Shown piece by piece: positions 30,049-38,946 of a DNA stretch of 64,000 bases. A model generated the notes under the pieces. The model had not been told where the DNA came from. It ran no database searches and was given only the letters and a program-made list of their open reading frames with translations. Made by a program: the position numbers and the translations under genes. This DNA is from Microbacterium hydrocarbonoxydans. Its GTDB lineage: Bacteria > Actinomycetota > Actinomycetes > Actinomycetales > Microbacteriaceae. The stretch is from assembly GCF_000956475.1 (NCBI RefSeq), contig NZ_JYJB01000010.1, positions 1-64,000 on the forward strand. The letters run 5' to 3'. Position 1 is the first letter of the stretch. Each line of letters opens with the position of its first letter.

Positions 30049-31578
30049 TCACCAGAGGAACGTGACCCCGACCGACGCTGCGACGCCGATGACAAGCACG
30101 GGCCACCAGAGCCACGCCCGCCGGGCGGGCAGGAACGGCATCCGCTGTCCCCTTACGCTCCGCAGCGCGAGCACGGCCACGGCGGCGAGCGACGGTGCCA
30201 GCGCGAGTCCCCACACCCCGCCGCCCACGGAGGACCACGGCCCGATGTTCCAGAGCAGCAGAAGGCCGAAGGCTGCCCACACGAGGTCGCTGATCGACGG
30301 GAGCCACGACTTGGCGCGCAGGGCACGGATCAGCGCGATCGCCCCGAAAAGCAGCGCGAGCGCTGCGACGATCCAGCCCATCGCGACATACGCCACGGGC
30401 GGGCCGGGGATCGGCGCGCCGGAGCCATAGGCGACGGCGACATCGTCGACCGTCGCGACGGTGTTCGAGAGGGCGAGAAACGCGGTGCCCGCGTCGAGAT
30501 CCAGAGTCAGGAATGTGCGGAAGCCGCCCGTTCCCCCGTTGTGCCAGGTCTGGGTGCCCTCGCCGTCGAACGACGGCGACGTGATCCAGCCCCAGCCGAT
30601 CTCGGTTCCCGCCCCCATCGGGGCAGTCGGCTCGAGCGCAGCGGCACCGGGAGCGGTGCCGTCGAGGTTCGCCTGCGCACAGAGCGCCAGATCCGATGCC
30701 GTGGTGAACGTCGACGATCCGGACGGCAGGTAGCCCTCACCGGTCCAACGAGGCGCCCGCGTGCCATTGAGCAGGAAACCGGGGACGGCATCCGCGGGGA
30801 CCTCTTCCGCCGTGGCGGCGACGACCGTGTGATCCATACCCAGCGGACCTGTCAACCGGTCTGCGAGCAGAGTCGCGTAGTCATCGACCCCGGCCGCCTC
30901 GACGAGCGCGGCGCCGAGAAGCGAGACCGCGAAGTTCGAGTACACGGTGCCCTGCTCGGGGTCGACCGGCGCGACGGCGGCATCCGCGATCAACTGCTCC
31001 GTCGTCGTCGACGCATAGGCGTTATCGTTGAGAAGCAGAGCTGTCGCCGCGCTCTCTGCGGCAGTGGCGCCAAGGCCCGGCAGCCCCGAGGAATGCTGCG
31101 ACAGCGATGCGAGAGTCACCTCACCCGCCGGGGTCCCCTCGAGCGCAGGCAGGTGCTGCGAGAGATGGTCGTCGGCGGCGACTTCGCCGCGATCGATCGC
31201 ATCGGCGAAGAGGGCGCCCGTGAACGTCTTGGTGATCGAACCGAGCTCGAAAACGGTGTCAGGTCCTGGGGCGCCGGGCCTCGCGGGATCGGCATCGCCG
31301 AGACCTGCGAAGGTCGTGCCGTCCGGTCCGATCTCCGCCACGGACAGGGAACGGAAGCCGTCGAAGCTGCCGGGGAGAGAGCGGATGCTCTCGGCGAGAG
31401 CCTGATCGCCGGTCTGTGCGGCTCCCAGCGTCTGGTGATGAGGGCCGAGAGCGGCGCCGACAGCCACCGCGACGATCGCTGCACCGGTGATCGCGGCGAG
31501 CAGGGGCGCAGCAGATCTGCGGGGATATGAGATCTCAGCGGCCGGAACTGCGGAGTCTGTGAGGGTGGGGGAGGGCAC
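30049..31578 (-). CDS. Membrane-anchored serine hydrolase (beta-lactamase/PBP class C fold)
   Basis: 509 residues. One N-terminal helix (about 27-47) leads to an extracellular class-C-like domain with SITK (Ser114, Lys117), YSN (Tyr213) and HNGG (His346), the full catalytic set of this fold. At least three membrane helices follow from about residue 390. The family includes D-aminopeptidases, esterases and PBP-like enzymes. Resistance to beta-lactams is not implied. The GTG start lies 11 bases after the stop of the regulator gene, so the two are one operon. Confidence 0.87.
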   Translation of the reverse strand: MPSPTLTDSAVPAAEISYPRRSAAPLLAAITGAAIVAVAVGAALGPHHQTLGAAQTGDQALAESIRSLPGSFDGFRSLSVAEIGPDGTTFAGLGDADPARPGAPGPDTVFELGSITKTFTGALFADAIDRGEVAADDHLSQHLPALEGTPAGEVTLASLSQHSSGLPGLGATAAESAATALLLNDNAYASTTTEQLIADAAVAPVDPEQGTVYSNFAVSLLGAALVEAAGVDDYATLLADRLTGPLGMDHTVVAATAEEVPADAVPGFLLNGTRAPRWTGEGYLPSGSSTFTTASDLALCAQANLDGTAPGAAALEPTAPMGAGTEIGWGWITSPSFDGEGTQTWHNGGTGGFRTFLTLDLDAGTAFLALSNTVATVDDVAVAYGSGAPIPGPPVAYVAMGWIVAALALLFGAIALIRALRAKSWLPSISDLVWAAFGLLLLWNIGPWSSVGGGVWGLALAPSLAAVAVLALRSVRGQRMPFLPARRAWLWWPVLVIGVAASVGVTFLW

Positions 31579-31589
31579 GGTGATTCTCC

Positions 31590-32129
31590 TCAGCTTGCGG
31601 CGATCATGGTCAGGACGAGCAGAGGCACGATGCGCGAGACCGGCACTTCGTAGTGCCCGCGGCGCGGCGACGTCAGCCAGCCTGCGCTGACGAGCTGGCG
31701 GAGGTGGTGATAGAGCTGGCCCGATGAAGCGAACTGGTCGAGTTCGAGCAGCTCCGCCGTCGTCTGCGTCCCGTTGAGGATGCGGCGGACCAGCTCGAGG
31801 CGAACCGGGTGCCCCAGAGCCTCGACGGGGCGGGCGAGTTCGCTCCAGTCGCGCGCCAGGAGATCATCTGCGTGGAGGCCGTACTGCCAGCGGACCGGCC
31901 CAGCCGGAACCTCGACCGCGCCGGCCATCATGACGACGCCGGGGGCGTAGCGGCCCAGCGTGTTGACGAACCACAGGGGATCGGCGGGTGCGTCGGATGC
32001 CTCGGGCTCCGCGGCGGCCGCAGAGGCGGCATCCGCCTGACGTCCTTCTAACTGTTCGCGCAGGCGCTCGACCTCGCGTTCGAGGCGGTCGACGCGATGC
32101 TCGATCTCGTGGTCCGATTCGTTGTTCAT
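31590..32129 (-). CDS. ArsR-like winged-helix transcriptional regulator
   Basis: 179 residues. An N-terminal coiled coil (about 5-35, HRVDRLEREVERLREQLEG) precedes a low-complexity Ala/Glu stretch and an effector-like middle. A winged helix follows (about 100-170: ARPVEALGHPVRLELVRRILNG, then GQLYHHLRQLVSAGWL). The Leu-rich end RIVPLLVLTMIAAS is unusual and may touch the membrane or form a dimer face. It likely controls itself and the serine hydrolase downstream through the palindrome at 32150-32163. Confidence 0.85.
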   Translation of the reverse strand: MNNESDHEIEHRVDRLEREVERLREQLEGRQADAASAAAAEPEASDAPADPLWFVNTLGRYAPGVVMMAGAVEVPAGPVRWQYGLHADDLLARDWSELARPVEALGHPVRLELVRRILNGTQTTAELLELDQFASSGQLYHHLRQLVSAGWLTSPRRGHYEVPVSRIVPLLVLTMIAAS

Positions 32130-32149
32130 GGCTACAGCCGTAGCAATAG

Positions 32150-32163
32150 TTCGTAATTACGAA
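32150..32163. promoter_or_regulatory. 14-bp perfect palindrome, probable operator
   Basis: TTCGTAATTACGAA, 21 bases before the regulator ATG, AT-rich in its centre against a very GC-rich background. It also lies about 58 bases before the divergent gene at 32221. A second dyad, GCTAC/GTAGC, lies at 32131-32144. Confidence 0.7.
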
Positions 32164-32220
32164 GAATTGGCATGAACCACCTCGACCGTGCCCGGCCTAT
32201 CATGGTCGCGAGGTGGTGCA

Positions 32221-32655
32221 GTGGACGATCGAGCTCGAGTGCGCCCGGTGCTGACCCCGGCACAGGAACGCGACCAGGCGATTCTCGATGCTGCGGCCGC
32301 ACGCCGCGCGGCGGGGGAGAAGGTGCGAGCCCTCCGCGGTGCCGACGGCGTGCTGCGCATCTACACGAAGGCGGAAGCCGGCCCCGCCTGGACGCGCTCG
32401 ACGTCATCGCGAGCCGTCTTCACGCTGAGCGGTCAGCTGGTCCTGTTCGCGATCGTCTCGGCTCTGCTCGGGCTTATGGTCGCCATGGCGGTGGGCACCG
32501 TCTCTTCCCACCAGGGCGCCGTCATTGTCGGCATCGTCGTCGTGGGTGCTGTGTGGATCGCGTCCGTCATCGTCTTGATCCGAAGCCTCGTGGCAGCGCG
32601 CCTCCGCCGACGCCGCGGGCTTCCCGCTCCGCTGCCCCACAGCGACCACCTCTGA
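32221..32655 (+). CDS. Two-helix membrane protein of unknown function
   Basis: 144 residues. A basic, Ala-rich cytosolic N-terminus (about 1-60) is followed by two membrane helices (about 64-93 and 100-124) and an Arg-rich C-terminal tail. No family is recognised. GTG 32221 has an AGGTGG site at 32211-32216 and a TATCAT -10 candidate at 32198-32203. It diverges from the regulator, so it may share its operator. Confidence 0.65.
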   Translation: MDDRARVRPVLTPAQERDQAILDAAAARRAAGEKVRALRGADGVLRIYTKAEAGPAWTRSTSSRAVFTLSGQLVLFAIVSALLGLMVAMAVGTVSSHQGAVIVGIVVVGAVWIASVIVLIRSLVAARLRRRRGLPAPLPHSDHL

Positions 32656-32808
32656 CAGGCGTTCTCGGAACGCGGGCTTTTGCATCGGCTGACACGTCCG
32701 CTACTATTTTGTTTGCATCGCTTACTTAAATCAGATTCCGAGTCATCCGGCTCGCCGTTCACTCCCGACTCGGCAACGCTGCGGAGTCCCCCTCACGAGG
32801 AGAGATCA

Positions 32809-34737
32809 ATGAAGTTCTTCCAACGACTCGGGCGGTCGATCATGCTGCCGGTCGCGGTTCTGCCGGTCGCAGCGATCCTGTCCGGCATCGGGTACTGGAT
32901 CAGCATGGCCGCGGGCGGACCCAATGTGGTCTCGACGTTCCTCAGCGCTGCCGGCGGTTCGCTGCTGGACAACATGGCGCTGCTGTTCGCGATCGGCATC
33001 TCGCTGGGCATGGCGACCAAGAGCGACGGAACGTCAGCACTCGCCGGGCTCGTCTCATGGCTCGTCGTCACCACTCTGCTCAAGCCTGATACCGTCGCGC
33101 TGTTCACCGGGGCGGCGGATGCTGCGGCGGTGGATCCCGCGTACAGCAAGGTCCAGAACGTCTTCGTCGGCATCATCTGCGGCCTGATCGGCGCGTGGTG
33201 CTACGACCGCTTCAAAGAGACGAAGCTCCCCGATGCGCTCTCGTTCTTCTCCGGCAAGCGCTCCGTCGCCATCGTGACCGCCGCATTCTCGCTCGTCGTC
33301 GCCGTAGCGCTGTTCTTCGTGTGGCCGGTCGTCTACGGAGGTCTCGTCGCGTTCGGCGAGTGGATCGTCACCCTCGGACCGGTCGGCACGGGCATCTACG
33401 GATTCCTCAACCGACTGCTCATCCCCGTGGGGCTCCACCACGCTCTCAACTCCGTGTTCTGGTTCGACGTCGCGGGGATCAACGACCTCAACAACTTCCT
33501 TGGCGGCGAGGGCACCTACGGGGTGACCGGCCAGTACATGACGGGCTTCTTCCCGGTCATGATGTTCGGTCTCCCAGGTGCGGCGCTGGCGATGTTCCTG
33601 ACGGCGAAGACCACTCGCAAGAAGGTCGTCTACGGCATCATGCTCGGCGGCGCGATCTCCTCGTTCTTCGTGGGTGTCACCGAGCCCCTCGAGTTCGCAT
33701 TCATGTTCGTCGCTCCGCTGCTCTACCTCGTCCACGCGGTGTTCATGGGCATCTCCATGGCGATCAGCGCGATACTCCCGGTGCGCATGGGCTTCGGCTT
33801 CTCGGGCGGGTTCATCGACCTCGTGCTCGGATGGGCGAACCCGATGGCGGAGAACCCCTGGTTGATCCTCGTCATGGGCGTCGCCTGGTTCTTCATCTAC
33901 TTCTTCGTCTTCTACTTCCTCATCAAGCGGTTCAACCTGAAGACTCCCGGTCGTGAGGATGACGAGCTCGTTGAAGACGCGGCATCCGAGACGCGGCCCG
34001 GGGATGACACCTACCTGGCCACCGCGGGCCGATTCCTCGACGCGCTCGGCGGCAAGGAGAACATCATGGACCTGGAGAACTGCGCGACGCGACTCCGTCT
34101 CGAGGTCGCCGACGTGTCGAAGGTCGATGACGCCGCGCTCAAGCGCGCCGGCGCCGCGGGGACGATGAAGGCCGGCGGAAAATCCGTGCAGGTCATCTAC
34201 GGCCTGAACGTCCAGTTCGTGAAGGACGCGATGGAGCGCATCATGTCCGGCGAAGCGGCGGCTCCTGCGGCATCCGCAGCGCCCGCGGCGACCGGTGCGG
34301 TCCTCACTGCGGCGCCTCCCAAGACAGATGCCTCCGTGCGCACCCTCCGTCAGCCGCTGGCCGGCACCGTGGTGCCGCTCTCGGAGGTTCCTGACCCGAC
34401 CTTCGCGCAGGGCATCATGGGCCCGGGCGTCGCGATTCAGCCGAGTGGAGACACGGTCGTCGCTCCCGCAGACGGCACGATCGGTGCGACCTTCGACTCC
34501 AGCCACGCGATCGCGCTCGAGCTCGATGACGGCACTGAGCTGCTGATCCACGTCGGCATCGACACGGTGCAGATGAAGGGGGACGGGTTCGAGACCCTCG
34601 TCACGAAGGGCGACCGGGTCACTGCGGGCACGCCGCTCCTGCGCTTCGACACCGCGAAGATCGAGGCTGCCGGCTACTCGGCGATCACGCCCGTGATCGT
34701 GCTGAACGACGAGAGCGCCACGATCCGGTTCGCCTGA
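32809..34737 (+). CDS. PTS sugar transporter IICBA, glucose/N-acetylglucosamine family
   Basis: 642 residues in order IIC-IIB-IIA. The IIC part (about 1-380, ten or so helices) has the GVTEPLEFAF motif typical of glucose/GlcNAc permeases. IIB has LENCATRLRLEV with the phosphocysteine Cys425. IIA is the Glc type, with phosphohistidine His581 in LLIHVGIDTVQM and the KGD stretch after it. The FWFDVAGINDLNNF segment favours the N-acetylglucosamine branch, but glucose cannot be excluded. ATG 32809 has an AGGAGAG ribosome site. A promoter must lie in the AT-rich stretch 32700-32740. A strong terminator follows, so it is a single-gene unit. Confidence 0.9.
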   Translation: MKFFQRLGRSIMLPVAVLPVAAILSGIGYWISMAAGGPNVVSTFLSAAGGSLLDNMALLFAIGISLGMATKSDGTSALAGLVSWLVVTTLLKPDTVALFTGAADAAAVDPAYSKVQNVFVGIICGLIGAWCYDRFKETKLPDALSFFSGKRSVAIVTAAFSLVVAVALFFVWPVVYGGLVAFGEWIVTLGPVGTGIYGFLNRLLIPVGLHHALNSVFWFDVAGINDLNNFLGGEGTYGVTGQYMTGFFPVMMFGLPGAALAMFLTAKTTRKKVVYGIMLGGAISSFFVGVTEPLEFAFMFVAPLLYLVHAVFMGISMAISAILPVRMGFGFSGGFIDLVLGWANPMAENPWLILVMGVAWFFIYFFVFYFLIKRFNLKTPGREDDELVEDAASETRPGDDTYLATAGRFLDALGGKENIMDLENCATRLRLEVADVSKVDDAALKRAGAAGTMKAGGKSVQVIYGLNVQFVKDAMERIMSGEAAAPAASAAPAATGAVLTAAPPKTDASVRTLRQPLAGTVVPLSEVPDPTFAQGIMGPGVAIQPSGDTVVAPADGTIGATFDSSHAIALELDDGTELLIHVGIDTVQMKGDGFETLVTKGDRVTAGTPLLRFDTAKIEAAGYSAITPVIVLNDESATIRFA

Positions 34738-34745
34738 TCGATCGA

Positions 34746-34779
34746 CTGTGCCCGCCGGCTCCCGAGCCGGCGGGCACAG
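34746..34779 (+). terminator. Terminator of the PTS gene
   Basis: A perfect 15-bp stem CTGTGCCCGCCGGCT/AGCCGGCGGGCACAG with loop CCCG, nine bases after the stop. No T-run, but very stable. Confidence 0.8.
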
Positions 34780-34807
34780 TCATGTCTCGAAGGCGCCGCC
34801 TCTCAGC

Positions 34808-34848
34808 TTGCCCAAATCTTGCAGTCATGTAATATTGCACGTCTGCAA
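34808..34848 (+). promoter_or_regulatory. Exporter promoter overlapped by a 30-bp inverted repeat
   Basis: A 30-base dyad (34819-34848, arms TTGCAG...CTGCAA, centre AATATT) pairs at 12 of 15 positions. TTGCCC (34808-34813) and TAATAT (34830-34835) with a 16-base spacer make a plausible promoter whose -10 lies in the dyad centre. A bound dimer would block RNA polymerase. The TetR regulator encoded just after the exporter is the obvious candidate ligand. Confidence 0.7.
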
Positions 34849-34877
34849 AAATCTTTGAGCCTCCCTGAAAGGCTGGA

Positions 34878-36953
34878 ATGTCAACTGTCTCCACCCGCAC
34901 CGGATCCGTCCCGGTCGCGCAAACCGGCGAGTCGAAGCCGATCATGACGCACCGTCAGATCCTCTTCGTGATCTACGGCCTCATGGCCGGCATGTTCCTG
35001 TCATCCCTCGACCAGACCATCGTGGGCACAGCCATCCGCACGATCGGCGACGACCTGCAGGGCCTCGACCAGCAGGCGTGGGTCACCACCGCCTACCTGA
35101 TCACGTCGACCATCTCGGTGCCGATCTACGGCAAGCTCTCCGACATCTTCGGCCGGCGGCCGCTGTTCATCTTCGGCATCACGGTGTTCATCCTCGGATC
35201 AGTGCTGTCGACCTTCTCGACGTCGATGCTGATGCTCGCCGGATTCCGCGCCTTCCAGGGCATCGGCGCGGGCGCGCTGATGTCTCTGCCGCTCGCGATC
35301 ATGGCCGACATCCTGGCCCCGCGCGAGCGCGCGAAGTACCAGGGCTACTTCTTCGCCGTCTTCGGCATCTCCTCGCTGATCGGCCCTCTCGTCGGCGGAA
35401 TCTTCGCCGGCGCGAACGAGATCCTCTGGCTCGCGGGGTGGCGCTGGGTCTTCCTGATCAACCTGCCGATCGGCCTGATCGCCCTCGGCATGGTCATCGC
35501 GTTCCTTCATCTGCCGAAGGTCGGCACGCACGCGAACCCGCGCATCGACTGGTGGGGCGCCACGGCCGTGATCGTCGCGCTCGTGCCGCTGCTGCTCGTC
35601 GCAGAGCAGGGGCGTGAGTGGGGCTGGGGCTCGGCCGCGTCGATCACCTGCTACGTGGTCGGCGTCGTGGGCGCGATCGCCTTCGTCCTGATCGAGATCG
35701 CGATGAAGAACGACGCGATCATCCCGATCAGACTGTTCCACTCGAACGCGTTCTCATGGGCGACCATCATCGGCGTCCTCGTCGGGTTCGGCATGTTCGG
35801 CGCCATGATGACGATCCCGCTGTACATGCAGATCGTCGCAGGACTCACCCCGACCGAGTCGGGCTTCGCGATGCTGCCGATGGTCGTCGGACTCATGGCG
35901 TCCTCCATGGCTGCGGGCCAGATCACCGCGCGCACCGGCAAGTACGGGTTCTTCCCGCGCACGGGCACCCTGACCACCGCCCTCGGATTCCTGCTGCTGA
36001 CCTTCGTCTCCGCCGGCACCCCGGTGTGGTTCATGATGATCGGCATGTTCGTGGTCGGCCTCGGCCTCGGCCAGCTGATGCAGTCGCTCACGATGGCGAG
36101 CCAGAACGCGGTCGAGGCGCCGGACATGGGTGTGGCGACGAGCGCGGCGACCTTCTTCCGCCAGATCGGCGGAACGCTGGGCACGGCCATCATGCTGTCG
36201 GTGCTGTTCACGCTGCTGCCCACCAACATCACGCACAGCATGGGCGACAAGCCCACGCTGACCGCTGCCCTCGACGCTGCTCTCGACCCCGAGGTCGCGG
36301 GTGCCGAGCAGAACAAGGCGGTCATGGCGCAGCTGTGGACCCCGATCGTCGGGCCGCTGCAGGAGAACATCCAGACCCAGCTCGATGAGGGCGCGACCAC
36401 GGCGAAGGCCGCAGCGTCGGATGCCGTGACCGCTGCCGTCACGGACGCCGTGAACCAGGCGGTCGCCGCGGGGCAGGTGCCGGCGAGCGCAGCCCAGACG
36501 GTGATCGACCAGAAGATCGCCGAGGCGCTGCCGGATGCGGAGTCGGAGGCGCTGCAGGCGGTCGCCGACAAGGCGCACGCCTCGGTCGCCGACGGCGCCG
36601 TGTCCGTCGACTGGTCGGACGACGCTCAGCGCACCTACTGGGTCGACAAGCTCGTGCCCGACATCGCCAAGGAGATCAACAAGGGAAGCTCCGAGGCGTC
36701 GAGCGGATCGAGCGACTCGGTCAGCGACACGTCGTTCCTGAACGGAGCGGATGCCGCGCTCACCAAGCCGTTCATGGTCGGCTTCACTCAGGCGATCGAC
36801 GTGATCTACTGGGTGGGCTTCGGAGTGCTGATGCTCGCATTCGTGCTGAGCTGGTTCTTCAAGGCGCCGCCGCTGCGCACGCGCTCCGCGCTGCAGGAGC
36901 GGGCGGACGAAGCGGGTCTCAGCGAGACCGGAACGATCAAGGTGCACAGCTGA
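34878..36953 (+). CDS. DHA2-family MFS drug exporter with a large extracellular insertion
   Basis: 691 residues, about 170 longer than typical 14-helix EmrB/QacA exporters. Motif A is GKLSDIFGRRP after the second helix, and motif C-like stretches follow the fifth. Residues about 453-634 form one long hydrophilic loop between the last two helices, with Ala-rich heptad-like helices (TAKAAASDAVTAAV, QAVADKAHASV) and a Ser-rich end. It then returns to the membrane and ends in a short cytosolic tail. Proton-driven efflux is the family function. The substrate is unknown. The stop is one base before the TetR ATG. Confidence 0.9.
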   Translation: MSTVSTRTGSVPVAQTGESKPIMTHRQILFVIYGLMAGMFLSSLDQTIVGTAIRTIGDDLQGLDQQAWVTTAYLITSTISVPIYGKLSDIFGRRPLFIFGITVFILGSVLSTFSTSMLMLAGFRAFQGIGAGALMSLPLAIMADILAPRERAKYQGYFFAVFGISSLIGPLVGGIFAGANEILWLAGWRWVFLINLPIGLIALGMVIAFLHLPKVGTHANPRIDWWGATAVIVALVPLLLVAEQGREWGWGSAASITCYVVGVVGAIAFVLIEIAMKNDAIIPIRLFHSNAFSWATIIGVLVGFGMFGAMMTIPLYMQIVAGLTPTESGFAMLPMVVGLMASSMAAGQITARTGKYGFFPRTGTLTTALGFLLLTFVSAGTPVWFMMIGMFVVGLGLGQLMQSLTMASQNAVEAPDMGVATSAATFFRQIGGTLGTAIMLSVLFTLLPTNITHSMGDKPTLTAALDAALDPEVAGAEQNKAVMAQLWTPIVGPLQENIQTQLDEGATTAKAAASDAVTAAVTDAVNQAVAAGQVPASAAQTVIDQKIAEALPDAESEALQAVADKAHASVADGAVSVDWSDDAQRTYWVDKLVPDIAKEINKGSSEASSGSSDSVSDTSFLNGADAALTKPFMVGFTQAIDVIYWVGFGVLMLAFVLSWFFKAPPLRTRSALQERADEAGLSETGTIKVHS

Positions 36954-36954
36954 C

Positions 36955-37551
36955 ATGACGAACGACCAGAGCGCAGGGGAGCCGTCCGGGCTCCGCGAAC
37001 GCAAGAAGAAGCAGAGGCGGGCGGCCCTCCACGACGCTGCCCTGCGCCTGGTCGAACGTCACGGGCTCGACGGCACGACCGTCGAGCAGATCTGCGAAGA
37101 GGTCGGGGTGTCGCCCAGGACCTTCTTCAACTACTTCCCCTCCAAGACGGCCGCCGCGCTCAACCTGCCCGAGCAGATCATCTCGCCCGAGGCCGCGGCG
37201 CGCTTCCGGTCGACGACCGGCGAGCTCATGCCCGCGATCTGCGAGCTGCTCGCCGACTCGATGAGCTCGGGCGTCGAGCGCAGGCGCTTGAAGAAGCTGA
37301 TCACCGATCAGCCGGAGCTGGTCGCCGCGTTCACGCAGTGGATGGGGGCGCTGAAGGCGGAGTTCACGACGCTCGTCGAGGAGAGGGCGGGCTCGCCGGA
37401 GGTGGCGGATGCCGCGATCATGCTCGCGCTCGCATCCTTGCGGACGCTGATGCATCGCCCGGCCGACGACTCGCGTCCGGACGCCGTCCGGCTGCTGGAG
37501 ACCATGGACCGACTGATCGCGGTGCGTCACGCCACGATGGTGGAGGCCTAG
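36955..37551 (+). CDS. TetR-family regulator of the exporter
   Basis: 198 residues. The N-terminal helix-turn-helix (about 16-62) reads RRAALHDAALRLVERHGLDGTTVEQICEEVGVSPRTFFNYFPSK, of which the FFNYFPSK recognition helix is typical of TetR. The C-terminal ligand part is helical and unassigned. Directly after the exporter, it probably represses the joint transcript through the dyad at 34819-34848 and is released by an exported drug. Confidence 0.9.
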   Translation: MTNDQSAGEPSGLRERKKKQRRAALHDAALRLVERHGLDGTTVEQICEEVGVSPRTFFNYFPSKTAAALNLPEQIISPEAAARFRSTTGELMPAICELLADSMSSGVERRRLKKLITDQPELVAAFTQWMGALKAEFTTLVEERAGSPEVADAAIMLALASLRTLMHRPADDSRPDAVRLLETMDRLIAVRHATMVEA

Positions 37552-37643
37552 AAGCACGTCGGGTTCGTCGTGTCCAGAGGATGGACGATCCGGGGCAGGT
37601 GGCGTATACCGGACTCGAACGACCCAGACGAAGGAGTACGTCA

Positions 37644-38228
37644 ATGGCCCATCGCATCGGATACATCGTCGGCAGCCTGTCGCAGGACTCGATCAACAGA
37701 ATCCTCGCGAAGGCCCTCATCAGGGTTGCGCCGCCGAGCCTCGAACTCACCGAGATCTCGATCCGCGATCTCCCGCTGTACAACCGCGACGATGAGATGG
37801 ACCCGGTGGCGGCTGTCACCGACTTCAAACGGGCGATCGAGAAGTCCGAGGGGCTGCTGATCGTCTCTCCCGAGTACAACCGCTCGATCCCCGGCCCGCT
37901 GAAGAACGCGATCGACTGGGGCTCCCGCCCGTGGGGACACAACTCGTTCGCGCGCAAACCCAGCGGCATCATCGGCGCCTCCACCGGCGCGATCGGCACC
38001 GCTGTCATGCAGTCGTCGATGCGCAGCGTGCTGAGCTTCCTGAACGCCCCGCAGCTGAACGCCCCCGAGGCGTACATCACGTTCAAGCCCGAGGTCTTCG
38101 ACGATGACGGCGGAGTGTCGGATGCCGCCACCGAGCAGTTCCTGACCCACTACATGGGGGAGTACGCCGCGTTCGTCGAGCGGGTTCTCTCGCTCACTGC
38201 ACCCGGACACGTCGGCGACCGGGAGTGA
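37644..38228 (+). CDS. NADPH-dependent FMN reductase
   Basis: 194 residues. A flavodoxin-like fold: GYIVGSLSQDSINRILAKAL binds the FMN phosphate, and SPEYNRSIPGPLKNAIDW is the family signature. GASTGAIGT contacts the flavin. Members reduce FMN, quinones, azo dyes or chromate. ATG 37644 has AAGGAG at 37631-37636. It stands alone after the TetR gene. Confidence 0.9.
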   Translation: MAHRIGYIVGSLSQDSINRILAKALIRVAPPSLELTEISIRDLPLYNRDDEMDPVAAVTDFKRAIEKSEGLLIVSPEYNRSIPGPLKNAIDWGSRPWGHNSFARKPSGIIGASTGAIGTAVMQSSMRSVLSFLNAPQLNAPEAYITFKPEVFDDDGGVSDAATEQFLTHYMGEYAAFVERVLSLTAPGHVGDRE

Positions 38229-38286
38229 TCTGACCGCGGCGCGCAAGGGGATGGGATCCAGAGATCCGGTCGCCTAGCGTCGCGCC

Positions 38287-38940
38287 ATGACAGTCCGCAG
38301 GCAGGACGAGCGCCCAGGGGCGCAGGAATGGGTGCCGCAGGGCGGCGGGGTCGAGGACCTGCGCGAGGCGGCGGGCGGATGCCGTGGCTGCGAACTCTGG
38401 AAGGATGCCACGCAGACGGTGTTCTCGACAGGTGCGGCGCAGGCCTCGATGATGCTGGTCGGCGAGCAGCCGGGTGATCGAGAAGATCGGCTCGGAGAGC
38501 CGTTCGTCGGCCCTGCGGGGCGGATGCTCGACGATGCGCTGGACGCAGCGGGCATAGCGCGCACGAGTGTCTACCTCACCAATGCGGTCAAGCACTTCCG
38601 CTTCGAACTGCGAGGCAAGAGGCGCATCCACCAGAAGCCGGTCACCGGTCAGGTCGTGGCGTGCCATCCCTGGCTGGAGGCGGAGGTGGCCGCCGTCCGT
38701 CCGCGCGTGATCGTGGCGATGGGAGCCACGGCGGCCCGGTCGGTGCTCGGCCGGCCCGTCACGATCGGAGACGTTCGCGGCGCGGAGATCGACGCGCAGG
38801 TGTGGCCCGGCGTCGCGGTGCTCGTCACCGTGCATCCGTCGAGTCTTCTTCGCCTCCGAGACGACGCCGATCGGCATGCGGCGTTCCGCGGGTTCGTGGC
38901 CGACCTGCACGCAGCCACCGAGCTGGCGGAGAGGCGGTGA
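38287..38940 (+). CDS. udgX: Uracil-DNA glycosylase of the cross-linking UdgX type
   Basis: 217 residues. The family-4-like active-site motif GEQPGDRED is at 59-67 and GPAGRML follows. The UdgX-specific loop KRRIH (111-115) is present, with His115 as the residue that in M. smegmatis UdgX bonds covalently to the deoxyribose after uracil excision. Cys32, Cys35 and Cys126 are likely iron-sulfur ligands, and HPSS near the C-terminus completes the active site. ATG 38287 follows TAGCGT by six bases, a leaderless start. It is chromosomal, next to the exporter region. Confidence 0.92.
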   Translation: MTVRRQDERPGAQEWVPQGGGVEDLREAAGGCRGCELWKDATQTVFSTGAAQASMMLVGEQPGDREDRLGEPFVGPAGRMLDDALDAAGIARTSVYLTNAVKHFRFELRGKRRIHQKPVTGQVVACHPWLEAEVAAVRPRVIVAMGATAARSVLGRPVTIGDVRGAEIDAQVWPGVAVLVTVHPSSLLRLRDDADRHAAFRGFVADLHAATELAERR

Positions 38941-38946
38941 CGGCGC

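Noticed and set aside
30049..31578. A resistance beta-lactamase
   Set aside because: The class-C motifs are shared with many esterases and peptidases, and the protein is membrane-anchored with extra C-terminal helices, unlike secreted beta-lactamases.
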